A stretch of DNA of 64,000 nt from Microthrixaceae bacterium (GTDB taxonomy: Bacteria > Actinomycetota > Acidimicrobiia > Acidimicrobiales > Iamiaceae). Positions 43,458 through 51,594 of this stretch are shown here, in pieces; the first letter of the stretch is position 1; each line of letters begins with the position of its first letter. A program made the translations under genes and the position numbers. The notes under the pieces were generated by a model that made no database searches, had not been told where the DNA came from, and was given only the letters and a program-made list of their open reading frames with translations. Location of the stretch: positions 372,001-436,000 of the forward strand of contig JADJDU010000030.1 in assembly GCA_016702505.1 (NCBI GenBank), given 5' to 3'.

Positions 43458-45166
43458 TGAGCGCGTCAGCGTGGCTCCAACTATTCGCGCTGGTGGCGGT
43501 GATCGGTCTGGTCACCCCGCTGTTGGGGTCCTATCTGGCCAAGGTGTTCGGCGACGGTCCCTCCCCCGGAGACCGGGTGTTCGCCCCCATCGAACGTGCC
43601 ATCTACAAGGTTGTGGGCGTCGACCCCGACCAGGAGCAGCACTGGACCACCTACGCCCGTTCCGTGCTGGCCTTCAGCGTCATGTCGGTGATGGCCCTCT
43701 ATCTGATCCAGCGGGTCCAGGGCTGGTTACCGCTCAACCCGACCGGGCGTGAAGGGGTGGCTCCCGCCATCGCCTTCAACACGGCGGTCAGCTTCGTCAC
43801 CAACACCAACTGGCAGGCCTACGGCGGCGAGTCGACCATGAGCCACCTCACCCAGATGCTGGGCCTCACGGTACAGAACTTCGCCTCGGCGGCTGTGGGC
43901 ATTGCAGTGGCCGTAGCCCTGGTGCGCGGTCTGGTACGCCGTCGTTCGACCACCATCGGCAACTTCTGGGTAGACCTCACCCGGTCCCTCACCAGGGTGC
44001 TGCTACCCGTCGCCGTCATCGCCGCGCTGGTGCTCGTCAGCCAGGGCGTGGTGCAGAACCTCAGCGGTGGCGTCGACGTGTCGACGGTGGCTGGCGGCGA
44101 GCAGGTGGTTCCGGGCGGGCCGGTGGCCAGCCAAGAGGCGATCAAGCTGTTGGGCACGAATGGCGGTGGCTTCTACAACGCCAACTCGGCCCACCCCTTC
44201 GAGAACCCGACCGCTCTGGTCAACCTCCTCCAGATCGTGCTGGTGCTGATCATCCCCTTCGCCTTGACCTGGACGTTCGGGACAATGGCCCGCAACCGCC
44301 GTCAGGGATGGGTGGTGTTCGCCGCCATGTTCGTCCTGTGGGCCGGAGGGGCGGCCCTGGCCGTGTCCTTCGAGGCCGACGGCAACCCGCTGCTGACCGA
44401 CCGCGGCGTCACCCAGGTGGCCGACGCCTACCAGTCGGGCGGGAACATGGAGGGCAAGGAGGTCCGCTTCGGCACCACCGGGTCGGGCCTGTTCACCGCC
44501 GCGGTCACCGGCACCTCCACCGGTGCGGTCAACTCCGCCCACGACAGCTACACGCCCTTCGGCGGAGCCGTCCCCCTGGTGAACATGATGCTGGGTGAGG
44601 TGTCTCCGGGCGGTGTGGGAGCTGGTCTGTACGGCACCTTGGTGTTCGCCCTGCTCTCGGTGTTCATCGCCGGGCTGATGGTGGGCCGCACGCCTGAGCT
44701 GTTGGGCAAGAAGATCCAACCGGCCGAGATGAAGCTGGTGATGCTCTACCTGTTGGCGGTTCCGGCGGTGATCTTGGTCTTCGCCGCCATCTCGGTGGTG
44801 ATGGGTAGTTCCAAGGCCTCGATCTTCAACCCCGGTCCCCACGGGTTGAGCGAGATCGTCTACGCCTACACATCGGGGGCCAACAACAACGGCTCGGCCT
44901 TCGGCGGCCTCAACGCCACCACCGACTGGTACACCACCACCATCGGCCTGGCCATGCTTGCCGGTCGGTTCTTGTTGATCGTGCCGGTCCTGGCCATCGC
45001 CGGGTCGATGGCCGCTAAGCAGCCGGCGCCGCCTAGTGCCGGCACGTTCCCCACCGACACACCCTTGTTCACCGGTCTTCTGATCGGAGTGATCCTGATC
45101 GTGGTCGGTCTGACTTTCTTCCCGGCGCTGGCGCTGGGACCGCTCGTGGAAGGGCTGGGCCTGTGA
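43457..45166 (+). CDS. kdpA: Potassium-transporting ATPase potassium-binding subunit KdpA
   Basis: 569 residues with about ten transmembrane helices; the K+-selective channel-like subunit of the Kdp pump. Selectivity-filter regions are seen in VSFVTNTNWQAYGGEST, LLGTNGGGFYNANSAHPFENPT, NSAHDSYTPFGGAVPL and YAYTSGANNNGSAFGGL. The frame is intact. Start ATG at 43457 overlaps the kdpF stop. Confidence 0.96.
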   Translation: MSASAWLQLFALVAVIGLVTPLLGSYLAKVFGDGPSPGDRVFAPIERAIYKVVGVDPDQEQHWTTYARSVLAFSVMSVMALYLIQRVQGWLPLNPTGREGVAPAIAFNTAVSFVTNTNWQAYGGESTMSHLTQMLGLTVQNFASAAVGIAVAVALVRGLVRRRSTTIGNFWVDLTRSLTRVLLPVAVIAALVLVSQGVVQNLSGGVDVSTVAGGEQVVPGGPVASQEAIKLLGTNGGGFYNANSAHPFENPTALVNLLQIVLVLIIPFALTWTFGTMARNRRQGWVVFAAMFVLWAGGAALAVSFEADGNPLLTDRGVTQVADAYQSGGNMEGKEVRFGTTGSGLFTAAVTGTSTGAVNSAHDSYTPFGGAVPLVNMMLGEVSPGGVGAGLYGTLVFALLSVFIAGLMVGRTPELLGKKIQPAEMKLVMLYLLAVPAVILVFAAISVVMGSSKASIFNPGPHGLSEIVYAYTSGANNNGSAFGGLNATTDWYTTTIGLAMLAGRFLLIVPVLAIAGSMAAKQPAPPSAGTFPTDTPLFTGLLIGVILIVVGLTFFPALALGPLVEGLGL

Positions 45167-47412
45167 CTACTGCAATGACCGAAGGCCGACTGGGTTCGCC
45201 GGTGGCCAAGAACCGTTCCCGCCCCTCGGGGTCGGGCTCTCTGTTCGACCCCGACATCGTCCGGCGAGCGTTGCGAGAAGGCGTGACCAAGCTCGACCCC
45301 CGACTGATGGTCCGCAACCCGGTGATGTTCGTGGTGGAGTTGGGCAGCGTCCTCACCACCATCCTGTTCGTTCGGGACTTCGGGTCGTCTTCGAGCTCAG
45401 AGAACGTGTTCGCGGGGCTGATCACCGCCTGGCTGTGGTTCACGGTTCTGTTCGCCAACTTCGCCGAGGCGGTGGCCGAGGGCCGCGGTAAGGCCCAGGC
45501 TGACACCCTGCGCGCCGCCCGCACCGACACCGCAGCCCGGGTGATGACTTCGGACGGCTCGATCACCGAGCGATCGAGCTCGCTGCTCGAGGTCGGAGAC
45601 CGAGTGGTGTGTGAGTCAGGCGACATCATCCCCTCCGACGGCACGGTGGTCGAAGGCATCGCCAGCGTCGACGAGTCGGCCATCACCGGCGAGTCGGCCC
45701 CGGTCATCCGCGAGTCCGGCGGGGACCGCTCAGCGGTTACCGGTGGTACCAAGGTCTTATCGGATCGGATCGTGGTGGAGATCACCGCCCGGCCGGGAGA
45801 GACGTTCCTGGACCGGATGATCTCGCTGGTCGAGGGCGCCGCCCGCCAGAAGACGCCCAACGAGATCGCCCTCAACATCTTGTTGGCCGGGCTGACCATC
45901 ATCTTCATGTTGGCGGTGGTCACCCTCCAACCCTTCGCCGTGTATTCGGGGGCCGAGCAGAGCCTGCTGGTGCTGATCGCTCTGTTGGTCTGCCTCATTC
46001 CCACCACCATTGGAGCACTCCTGTCGGCCATCGGCATCGCCGGGATGGACCGTATGGTGCAGCGCAACGTGCTGGCCATGAGCGGTCGAGCGGTGGAAGC
46101 CGCCGGCGACGTGTCCACGTTGTTGTTGGACAAGACCGGCACCATCACCCTCGGCAACCGCCAAGCCGCCGAGTTCGTCGCCCTGCCAGGCGTGTCCATC
46201 GACGAGTTGGCCGAGGCGGCCATGGTGGCCAGCCTGGCCGACGAGACCCCCGAGGGGCGGTCCGTGGTCGAGTTGGCCCAGTCCACCTACGGTCGAACCG
46301 CTCGGACGTTGGAGGGGGCCATCCTGGTGCCCTTCACGGCCCAGACCCGCATGAGCGGCGTGGACCTGGACGGCCGCCAACTCCGCAAGGGTGCCACCGA
46401 CTCGGTGCGCCGCTGGGTGAGCGAGGCGGGGGGTCCGGTACCCGAGGAGATGACCACCATCACCGATGCCATCGCCTCGGCCGGAGGCACACCGCTGGTG
46501 GTGGCCGAGGCCTCCGCCGACGGCCGCTATTCGGTCCTGGGGGTGATCCACCTCAAGGACGTGGTGAAAGCCGGCATGGCCGAACGTTTCGACCAACTCC
46601 GGGCCATGGGAATCCGTACGGTGATGATCACCGGCGACAACCCGCTGACCGCCAAGGCCATCGCCGCGGAGGCCGGGGTCGACGACTTCCTGGCTGAAGC
46701 AACCCCCGAGGACAAGATGGCCCTGATCCGCCAGGAACAGGAGGGGGGCCGCCTGGTGGCCATGACCGGTGACGGCACCAACGACGCTCCGGCGCTGGCC
46801 CAGGCCGACGTGGGACTGGCCATGAACACCGGTACCCAGGCGGCCAAGGAGGCGGGGAACATGATCGACCTCGACTCCAACCCCACCAAGTTGATCGAGG
46901 TGGTGGAGGTCGGCAAGCAGTTACTGATCACACGAGGCAACGCCGACGCCGTCTCCCCCAACCTGCGGCCCACCTTCCTCGACGAAGTCGTTCCGGCCGC
47001 AGTGGCCAGCCTGGGCCCCCGGGGGCGGACTGTGAACATCGAGGTCACCGAGACCACTCCGGCGGTGGACGCGGACCCGGGCCTGCTCGAGCGGGTGCTG
47101 GCCAACCTCATAGACAACGCCGTCGCCCATTCGCCAGCCGACTCGCCGGTACGCGTCGAGGTGGGTGAGACCGCCGGGCGCGTCATGGTGAGGGTGGTCG
47201 ACCGCGGTCCGGGCGTCACCAACCGAGACCGGGAGCGGGTCTTCCAGCCGTTCCAGCGAATGGGTGACAGCTCGCCGCGGGCGGGCGCCGGAGTCGGGTT
47301 GGGCCTGGCCGTGGCCCGCGGTTTCAGCCGGGCCATGGGAGGCGACGTCACGATCGAGGACACCCCCGGCGGCGGAGCCACCTTCGTGGTCGATCTGGAG
47401 GTCGCGGGTTGA
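45163..47412 (+). CDS. kdpB: KdpB-KdpD fusion: truncated K+-ATPase catalytic subunit joined to the kinase C-terminus
   Basis: 749 codons without a stop. Residues 1-592 are a normal KdpB: VCLIPTTIGALLSAIG, DKTGTITLG with phospho-Asp323, and GDGTNDAPALAQADVGLAMNTGTQAAKEAGNMIDLDSNPTKLIEVVEVGKQLLITRG. KdpB should then continue with three transmembrane helices. Instead, from residue 593 (DNA about 46939), the sequence is the end of a KdpD sensor kinase: DADPGLLERVLANLIDNAVAHSP, VVDRGPGV, GVGLGLAVARGFSRAMGG, TPGGGATFVVDLEVAG. About 90 codons of kdpB, all of kdpC and most of kdpD are absent. Either an in-frame deletion of roughly 3 kb or an assembly error. Confidence 0.9.
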   Translation: MTTAMTEGRLGSPVAKNRSRPSGSGSLFDPDIVRRALREGVTKLDPRLMVRNPVMFVVELGSVLTTILFVRDFGSSSSSENVFAGLITAWLWFTVLFANFAEAVAEGRGKAQADTLRAARTDTAARVMTSDGSITERSSSLLEVGDRVVCESGDIIPSDGTVVEGIASVDESAITGESAPVIRESGGDRSAVTGGTKVLSDRIVVEITARPGETFLDRMISLVEGAARQKTPNEIALNILLAGLTIIFMLAVVTLQPFAVYSGAEQSLLVLIALLVCLIPTTIGALLSAIGIAGMDRMVQRNVLAMSGRAVEAAGDVSTLLLDKTGTITLGNRQAAEFVALPGVSIDELAEAAMVASLADETPEGRSVVELAQSTYGRTARTLEGAILVPFTAQTRMSGVDLDGRQLRKGATDSVRRWVSEAGGPVPEEMTTITDAIASAGGTPLVVAEASADGRYSVLGVIHLKDVVKAGMAERFDQLRAMGIRTVMITGDNPLTAKAIAAEAGVDDFLAEATPEDKMALIRQEQEGGRLVAMTGDGTNDAPALAQADVGLAMNTGTQAAKEAGNMIDLDSNPTKLIEVVEVGKQLLITRGNADAVSPNLRPTFLDEVVPAAVASLGPRGRTVNIEVTETTPAVDADPGLLERVLANLIDNAVAHSPADSPVRVEVGETAGRVMVRVVDRGPGVTNRDRERVFQPFQRMGDSSPRAGAGVGLGLAVARGFSRAMGGDVTIEDTPGGGATFVVDLEVAG

Positions 47413-48097
47413 CCCGGGTTCTGGTGGTGGATGACGAGGCGCCGATCCTGCGCGCCCTCATCGCCAATCTCCGCGCCCGCGGCTTCGAACCGGCCGGTGC
47501 CGCCACCGGAGAGGATGCGCTGCGGGTGGCGGCCGAGTTCCATCCCGACGCAGTGGTCCTCGACCTCGGGCTGCCCGGCATCAGCGGCTGGAGGTCATCG
47601 TCGGGCTTCGAGGTTGGAACGCTGTCCCGATCATCGTTTTGTCGGCGCGCGACGGTGAGCGCGACAAGGTGGCGGCCCTCGATGCCGGGGCCGATGATTA
47701 CGTGACCAAACCGTTCGGGATGGATGAGCTCTTCGCCCGACTACGGGCCGCACTACGCCGAGTCGCTCCCGTAACCGAAGCCGCGGTGTTCCTCACCCCC
47801 GATTTCTGTGTCGACCTGGCGGCCAAGACCGTCACCCGAGCCGGCGAAGAAGTGAGGCTCACCCCCACCGAATGGGGGATCGTGGAGATGCTGGTCCGCC
47901 ATCCCGACAAGCTGGTGAGCCAACGTCAGATCCTCCAGGAGGTCTGGGGACCCAACTACGGCGAGGAGACCAACTACCTACGGGTCCACATGGCCCACAT
48001 CCGTCGCAAGCTGGAGCCCGAGGTTGGTCATCCCCGATACTTCATCACCGAACCCGGAATGGGTTACCGGTTCAGAACCCCCGAGCCCCCGAGCTGA
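47409..48097 (+). pseudogene. kdpE: Response regulator KdpE, interrupted by a one-base frameshift
   Basis: OmpR-family regulator of kdp. The first part reads VLVVDDEAPILRALIANLRARGF and VVLDLGLPGISG (phospho-Asp), then the frame is lost at 47586-47591. Downstream, in the -1 frame, IIVLSARDGERDKVAALDAGADDYVTKPFGMDELFARLRAALRR and the winged helix LTPTEWGIVEMLVRHPDKLVSQRQILQEVWGPNYGEETNYLRVHMAHIRRKLE are complete. Restoring one C (GGC CTG GAG for GGCTGGAG) rejoins the receiver domain. The TTG start overlaps the stop of the kdpB-kdpD fusion. Confidence 0.88.
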
Positions 48098-48142
48098 CCC
48101 AGCGCACTCGGTTGCTCGACCTCTGTAGGTCACCGTCCGTGC

Positions 48143-48174
48143 GCGCTCATTGATCGGCGCTCATTGATCGGCGC
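48143..48174. repeat. 14-bp tandem repeat between kdpE and the ACT-domain gene
   Basis: GCGCTCATTGATCG occurs twice in direct tandem (48143-48156 and 48157-48170), followed by a third GCGC. It lies in the 87-bp gap between convergent genes; no hairpin terminator is evident. Confidence 0.8.
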
Positions 48175-48184
48175 CCGGCTCGGC

Positions 48185-48826
48185 TCAGGCCAGGGCCGTC
48201 CAGCGGATGGCGACGATGTCGGCCAATGCCTCTATCTGACGACGTTCGCGGTCGCGCCAAGCGATGCGGTCTCGGCCGGCGACCAGGGCAAGACCGCACC
48301 CCTCCAACCCCACCCAGGTGACGTCGCTCGGGGATGCGTCTCCGCCACCCAGCGATGCCGCCGTCGAAGCGCCGTGGACAAACGCCTGGAGCCATGGGTC
48401 CGACGGAGCTCCGTCCCCGGCCACCAGCGTCGTCCCGGCCTCGGTGTCGAGCACCGCCACCCACGTGGCAGCTAGCGAACGGTGGGCCTGGTCTCGCACC
48501 ACCTCGAGCAGGTGGTCACGGGTGGCCGCCTCGACGAGGCGGGCCGCGGTCACCAGGGTGTCCCGGCGGGGATCGTGGCCCTCGGGACCTACGGGGCGGA
48601 CCTCCTCCACCTCCACGCCGTCGACCTGGCGGATCTCGCTGATGAGCAGGTCGACCAGGGTCGACTCGGGTAGTTGAACCACCAGTTCGTCCACCGCCTG
48701 ATGGTCACCGGTCTCGAGGATCTCAATACCTACGACATCTCCCTTGACCGCACCGATGCGGCTGGCCACCGCACCCAGGGCACCAGGACGGTCCGGCAGC
48801 CAGACCCGGATCACGTAGCTCTCCAT
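48185..48826 (-). CDS. ACT-domain protein, function unknown
   Basis: 213 residues. The N-terminal 75 residues are an ACT domain (YVIRVWLPDRPGALGAVASRIGAVKGDVVGIEILETGD), an amino-acid-sensing fold; the rest (VTAARLVEAATRDHLLEVVRDQAHRSLAATWVAVLD...) resembles a GAF-like domain. No enzymatic domain is visible, so it may be a small-molecule sensor. Start ATG supported by TAGCGT 7 nt upstream. It diverges from tetR. Confidence 0.8.
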   Translation of the reverse strand: MESYVIRVWLPDRPGALGAVASRIGAVKGDVVGIEILETGDHQAVDELVVQLPESTLVDLLISEIRQVDGVEVEEVRPVGPEGHDPRRDTLVTAARLVEAATRDHLLEVVRDQAHRSLAATWVAVLDTEAGTTLVAGDGAPSDPWLQAFVHGASTAASLGGGDASPSDVTWVGLEGCGLALVAGRDRIAWRDRERRQIEALADIVAIRWTALA

Positions 48827-48833
48827 TTCCCCG

Positions 48834-48839
48834 ACGCTA
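48834..48839 (-). promoter_or_regulatory. -10 hexamer TAGCGT of the ACT-domain gene
   Basis: On the minus strand TAGCGT ends 7 nt before the ATG at 48826. GGGGAA just before the ATG could also serve as a weak ribosome site, so leaderless status is less sure here. Confidence 0.4.
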
Positions 48840-48935
48840 GGCCAACACTGTTTCGGTGGCGTTTCTCATCGGCCAACAGCGCGAGCCGGGGCCAGGTACA
48901 CCAGCTGGGCGCGGGCACCCGATTCGGTCACAATC

Positions 48936-48953
48936 CTTGACCAGATGGTCAAG
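48936..48953. promoter_or_regulatory. 18-bp palindrome, probable TetR operator
   Basis: CTTGACCA, GA, TGGTCAAG: a perfect 8-bp inverted repeat with a 2-bp centre, immediately before the TACGGT -10 of the tetR gene and in the divergent gap with the ACT-domain gene. Size and symmetry fit a TetR dimer site and autoregulation. Confidence 0.65.
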
Positions 48954-48959
48954 TACGGT
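48954..48959 (+). promoter_or_regulatory. -10 hexamer TACGGT, leaderless-type promoter of tetR
   Basis: TACGGT ends 6 nt before the GTG at 48966 and directly abuts the palindromic operator. Confidence 0.4.
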
Positions 48960-48965
48960 GGCGGG

Positions 48966-49559
48966 GTGGACCGCAAGCTGACCCAAAGAGGCGAGGAGCG
49001 CCGCACCCAACTCATGGAGTTCGCGGCGGCACGCTTCGCCCAGAAGGGCTTCCACCCAACCTCGGTCGCCGAGATCGTCGAGGGCATCGGGGTGGGCAAG
49101 GGCGTGTTCTACTGGTACTTCGACTCCAAGGAAGCGTTGCTGCGGGCCATCCTCGCCGACGCTCAGCGAGATCTCCGACGCCGTCAGCGGGCCGCCATCG
49201 CCGATGGCACCACCCCCATGGAGCGCATCGAACGCGGTATCCGGGCCTCGATCCAGTGGTCGGTCCAACACACCGACAACTTCCGTTTGGTCCAGTTCGC
49301 CGCCACCGATGAAGCGTTCAGCAAGGGAGTGCTCAAGGGCCAGCAGGTGGCGGTCCGCGATGCCGCCACCCACATCAGCGAGGCCATGGCCGCCGGGGAG
49401 ATACCGCCCGGCGACGCCGAACTGGCCGCCCAGTTCATGATCGGGGTCCACACCCACCTGGTTCTCCAGGTGGTCCAGGGTCAGCTCCGGGCCACCGACG
49501 AGGTGGTCGACGCCGCCGTGAACTTCTGCCTCCACGGCATCACCGGCCCCCGCCCCTGA
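48966..49559 (+). CDS. TetR-family transcriptional regulator
   Basis: About 197 residues. The N-terminal helix-turn-helix is RRTQLMEFAAARFAQKGFHPTSVAEIVEGIGVGKGVFYWYFDSKEALLRAIL; the rest is a helical ligand-binding domain. The GTG at 48966 is preferred to an ATG at 48945 because that ATG lies inside the palindromic operator. The ligand and any target besides its own promoter and the divergent ACT gene are unknown. A 33-bp tandem duplication covers the stop codon. Confidence 0.9.
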   Translation: MDRKLTQRGEERRTQLMEFAAARFAQKGFHPTSVAEIVEGIGVGKGVFYWYFDSKEALLRAILADAQRDLRRRQRAAIADGTTPMERIERGIRASIQWSVQHTDNFRLVQFAATDEAFSKGVLKGQQVAVRDAATHISEAMAAGEIPPGDAELAAQFMIGVHTHLVLQVVQGQLRATDEVVDAAVNFCLHGITGPRP

Positions 49560-49606
49560 CCGGCAGACCGGCACACCGGCCCCCGCCCCTGACCGGCAGA
49601 CCGGCA
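49541..49606. repeat. Perfect 33-bp tandem duplication over the tetR stop codon
   Basis: The 33 bases at 49541-49573, which include the last codons and stop of tetR, are repeated exactly at 49574-49606. The second copy has no coding role. It fills the gap to the convergent aminotransferase gene and looks like a recent slippage or duplication event. Confidence 0.9.
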
Positions 49607-49615
49607 GACCGGCCC

Positions 49616-50791
49616 CTACTGGAGTCGGGTGAGGGCCTTCTTCAGGTTGCGGACCGCTTGGCCGATCCGCTGTTCGTTCTCGATCAGGGCGAATCGGACG
49701 TGGCCGTCGCCGCCCGGGCCGAAGCCGACCCCCGGTGAGGTGGCGACCTGGGCTTCGCGGACCAGGAACGAAGCGAACTCGACCGAGCCCATCTCACGGT
49801 ACGGCTCAGGGATGGGTGCCCAGGTGAACATGGTGCCCCTTGGCGGCTCGATCTCCCAGCCGATCCGGTTGAGCCCGTCACACAGGGCGTCACGACGGGC
49901 CTGATAAGTCGGGAGCACCTCGCGGGGATGCTCGGGATCCTCGTTGAGGGTGACGGTGGCGGCGATCTGGATCGGCTGGAAGGTGCCGTAGTCGAGGTAG
50001 CTCTTGAGCTTGGCCAGCGCCTGCACCACCTCGCGGTTACCGACCAGGAATGCGACACGCCAGCCGGCCATCGAGAACGACTTGGTCATCGAGTACAGCT
50101 CCACCGCGCACTCCTTGGCGCCCTCGGCCTGGAGGATGCTGGGCGGCTCGTAGCCGTCGAACCCGAGCTCGGCATACGCGTTGTCGTGGACCACCACCAC
50201 GTCTTTGTCTCGGGCGAAGTCCACCACCCGCTGGAAGAAGTCGAGGTCCACACACGCGGTGGTTGGGTTGTGGGGGAAGGACAGCACGATCACCCGCGGC
50301 TTGGGCCAGGAGTACTCCCACGCCTCTTGGATCTTCTCGAAGAAGTCGGTGCCGGTACCCATGGGGATCTCCCGCACATCGGCCCCCGCGAACAGCGGCC
50401 CCCAGATGTGGATCGGATAGGACGGCGACGGGACCAGTGCCGCGTCTCCGGGCTGGAGCAACACCCACATCAGGTGGCTGAAACCTTCCTTGGCCCCGAT
50501 GGTGGCGATCACCTCGCGGTCGGGATCCAAGGCCACACCGAACCGACGCAGGTACAGGTCGGCCACCGCTTCGCGCAGCTTGGGGATACCCCGACTGGCC
50601 GAGTATCGGTGGTTGCGGGTGTTGACCGCAGCCTCGGCCAGCTTCTCCACCGCTATCTGCGGCGAGGGCAGGTCCGGGTTGCCGAACCCCAGGTCGATCA
50701 CATCGAGCCCCTGGCGGCGAGCCTCGATCTTGAGCCCGTCGATGATGGTGAACACGTACGGAGGAAGACCGGTGATGCGACGAAACTCCAT
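49616..50791 (-). CDS. PLP-dependent aminotransferase (class I/II, AlaC / LL-DAP-aminotransferase-like)
   Basis: 391 residues. IDLGFGNPDLPSP, YSASRGIPKLREAVADLY, PSPSYPIHIWGPLFAGADVREIPMG, LSFPHNPTTACVDLDFFQRVV, VVHDNAYAELGFDG and the Schiff-base Lys in YSMTKSFSMAGWRVAFLVG are all conserved. The nearest families are alanine-synthesising AlaC and LL-diaminopimelate aminotransferase; substrate cannot be fixed by eye. Start ATG supported by TAGGTT 6 nt upstream. Confidence 0.9.
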   Translation of the reverse strand: MEFRRITGLPPYVFTIIDGLKIEARRQGLDVIDLGFGNPDLPSPQIAVEKLAEAAVNTRNHRYSASRGIPKLREAVADLYLRRFGVALDPDREVIATIGAKEGFSHLMWVLLQPGDAALVPSPSYPIHIWGPLFAGADVREIPMGTGTDFFEKIQEAWEYSWPKPRVIVLSFPHNPTTACVDLDFFQRVVDFARDKDVVVVHDNAYAELGFDGYEPPSILQAEGAKECAVELYSMTKSFSMAGWRVAFLVGNREVVQALAKLKSYLDYGTFQPIQIAATVTLNEDPEHPREVLPTYQARRDALCDGLNRIGWEIEPPRGTMFTWAPIPEPYREMGSVEFASFLVREAQVATSPGVGFGPGGDGHVRFALIENEQRIGQAVRNLKKALTRLQ

Positions 50792-50797
50792 CGGTGC

Positions 50798-50803
50798 AAC
50801 CTA
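50798..50803 (-). promoter_or_regulatory. -10 hexamer TAGGTT, leaderless-type promoter of the aminotransferase gene
   Basis: On the minus strand TAGGTT ends 6 nt before the ATG at 50791; no Shine-Dalgarno site between. Confidence 0.45.
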
Positions 50804-50927
50804 ATCGGACCTCCGGGCGCCTCCGGATCGGTTTCAGACGACCTCCGATGGTGCCAGAACCCATGCCATGGGCGGCGGGAGGCGGCCGGTTGGCGCGGCG
50901 GTCACGGGGCTGAGCACCATGGGGGCC

Positions 50928-51434
50928 ATGTCTTCTGAGCAGCCCTATGTCCCCGTGGTGGTGGAGATCGCCCGCGGTAGCCGCAACAAGTACGAGATCG
51001 ACCACGAGACCGGTGAGATCTGGTTGGACCGCCGGCTGTTCTCGGCCACCGTGTACCCCGCTGACTATGGCTACATCGATCACACGCTGGGCGGCGACGG
51101 CGATCCGCTCGACGCTCTGGTGATCATGGAGGAACCGACCTTCCCGGGCTGTCGCATCAAGGCCCGACCGGTTGGCGTGTTCTGGATGGAAGACGACGCC
51201 GGACCCGACGCCAAGATCATCTGCGTCCCCCACGGCGACCCCCGTTGGGACCACGTCCAAGACATCGATCAGCTCCCCGACCACCTCACCGACGAGATCG
51301 AGCACTTCTTCGAGGTGTACAAGCAGCTCGAACCCGGCAAGTTCGCCAACACCAAGGGGTTCGAGGGCCGCGAGAAGGCCGAGGCCGAGATCACCGAGAG
51401 CCAAGAGCGCGCCCTAGGCACGTCCTTCGCCTAA
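50928..51434 (+). CDS. ppa: Inorganic pyrophosphatase (family I)
   Basis: About 168 residues. VVVEIARGSRNKYEIDHETGEIWLDRRLFSATVYPADYGYIDHTLGGDGDPLDALVIME contains the substrate Lys/Glu and the three metal Asp of the family (DGDPLD signature); AKIICVPHGDPRWDHVQDIDQLP and HFFEVYKQLEPGKF complete it. Three ATG codons are possible (50868, 50919, 50928); the last gives a family-length N-terminus. Its TAA stop lies inside intergenic repeat copy C. Confidence 0.95.
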   Translation: MSSEQPYVPVVVEIARGSRNKYEIDHETGEIWLDRRLFSATVYPADYGYIDHTLGGDGDPLDALVIMEEPTFPGCRIKARPVGVFWMEDDAGPDAKIICVPHGDPRWDHVQDIDQLPDHLTDEIEHFFEVYKQLEPGKFANTKGFEGREKAEAEITESQERALGTSFA

Positions 51435-51570
51435 GGGGTCCTAGCGGATAGGTCCGGTCGTCGTCGCTACCAGGTTGACCAGACCGAGGCTTCGCCTCGG
51501 TTTAACCATGCCGTGCTTATGGGTCGGTCCGCCTATCGGCGCACCTCCTAAGGGTCCTAGCGGCTAGAAC
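51430..51570. repeat. Intergenic repeat, copy C plus start of a further unit; bulged hairpin inside
   Basis: A full unit (51430-51546) begins CCTAAGGGG, continues CTAGCGGATAGGTCCGG, and is followed at 51547 by CCTAAGGGTCCTAGCGG, the start of another, truncated unit. Inside, 51481-51490 and 51494-51503 form a 10-bp stem with a TTC loop, enclosed by GGTT (51473-51476) and AACC (51504-51507) with a 4-nt GACC bulge, the same geometry as copy B at 6.8 kb. It lies between convergent ppa and ROK genes and could act as a terminator, although the T tract is only three bases. Confidence 0.8.
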
Positions 51571-51594
51571 AAGCGAGGCTCGATCTCGCCGTGG

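Noticed and set aside
43199..45166. A 655-codon KdpA with a long N-terminal extension
   Set aside because: The extension is a separate small membrane ORF read through a missing stop; KdpA begins at 43457 right after kdpF.
51481..51507. tRNA-like fold in intergenic repeat C
   Set aside because: Only one bulged hairpin is present; no acceptor stem, anticodon arm or CCA end.
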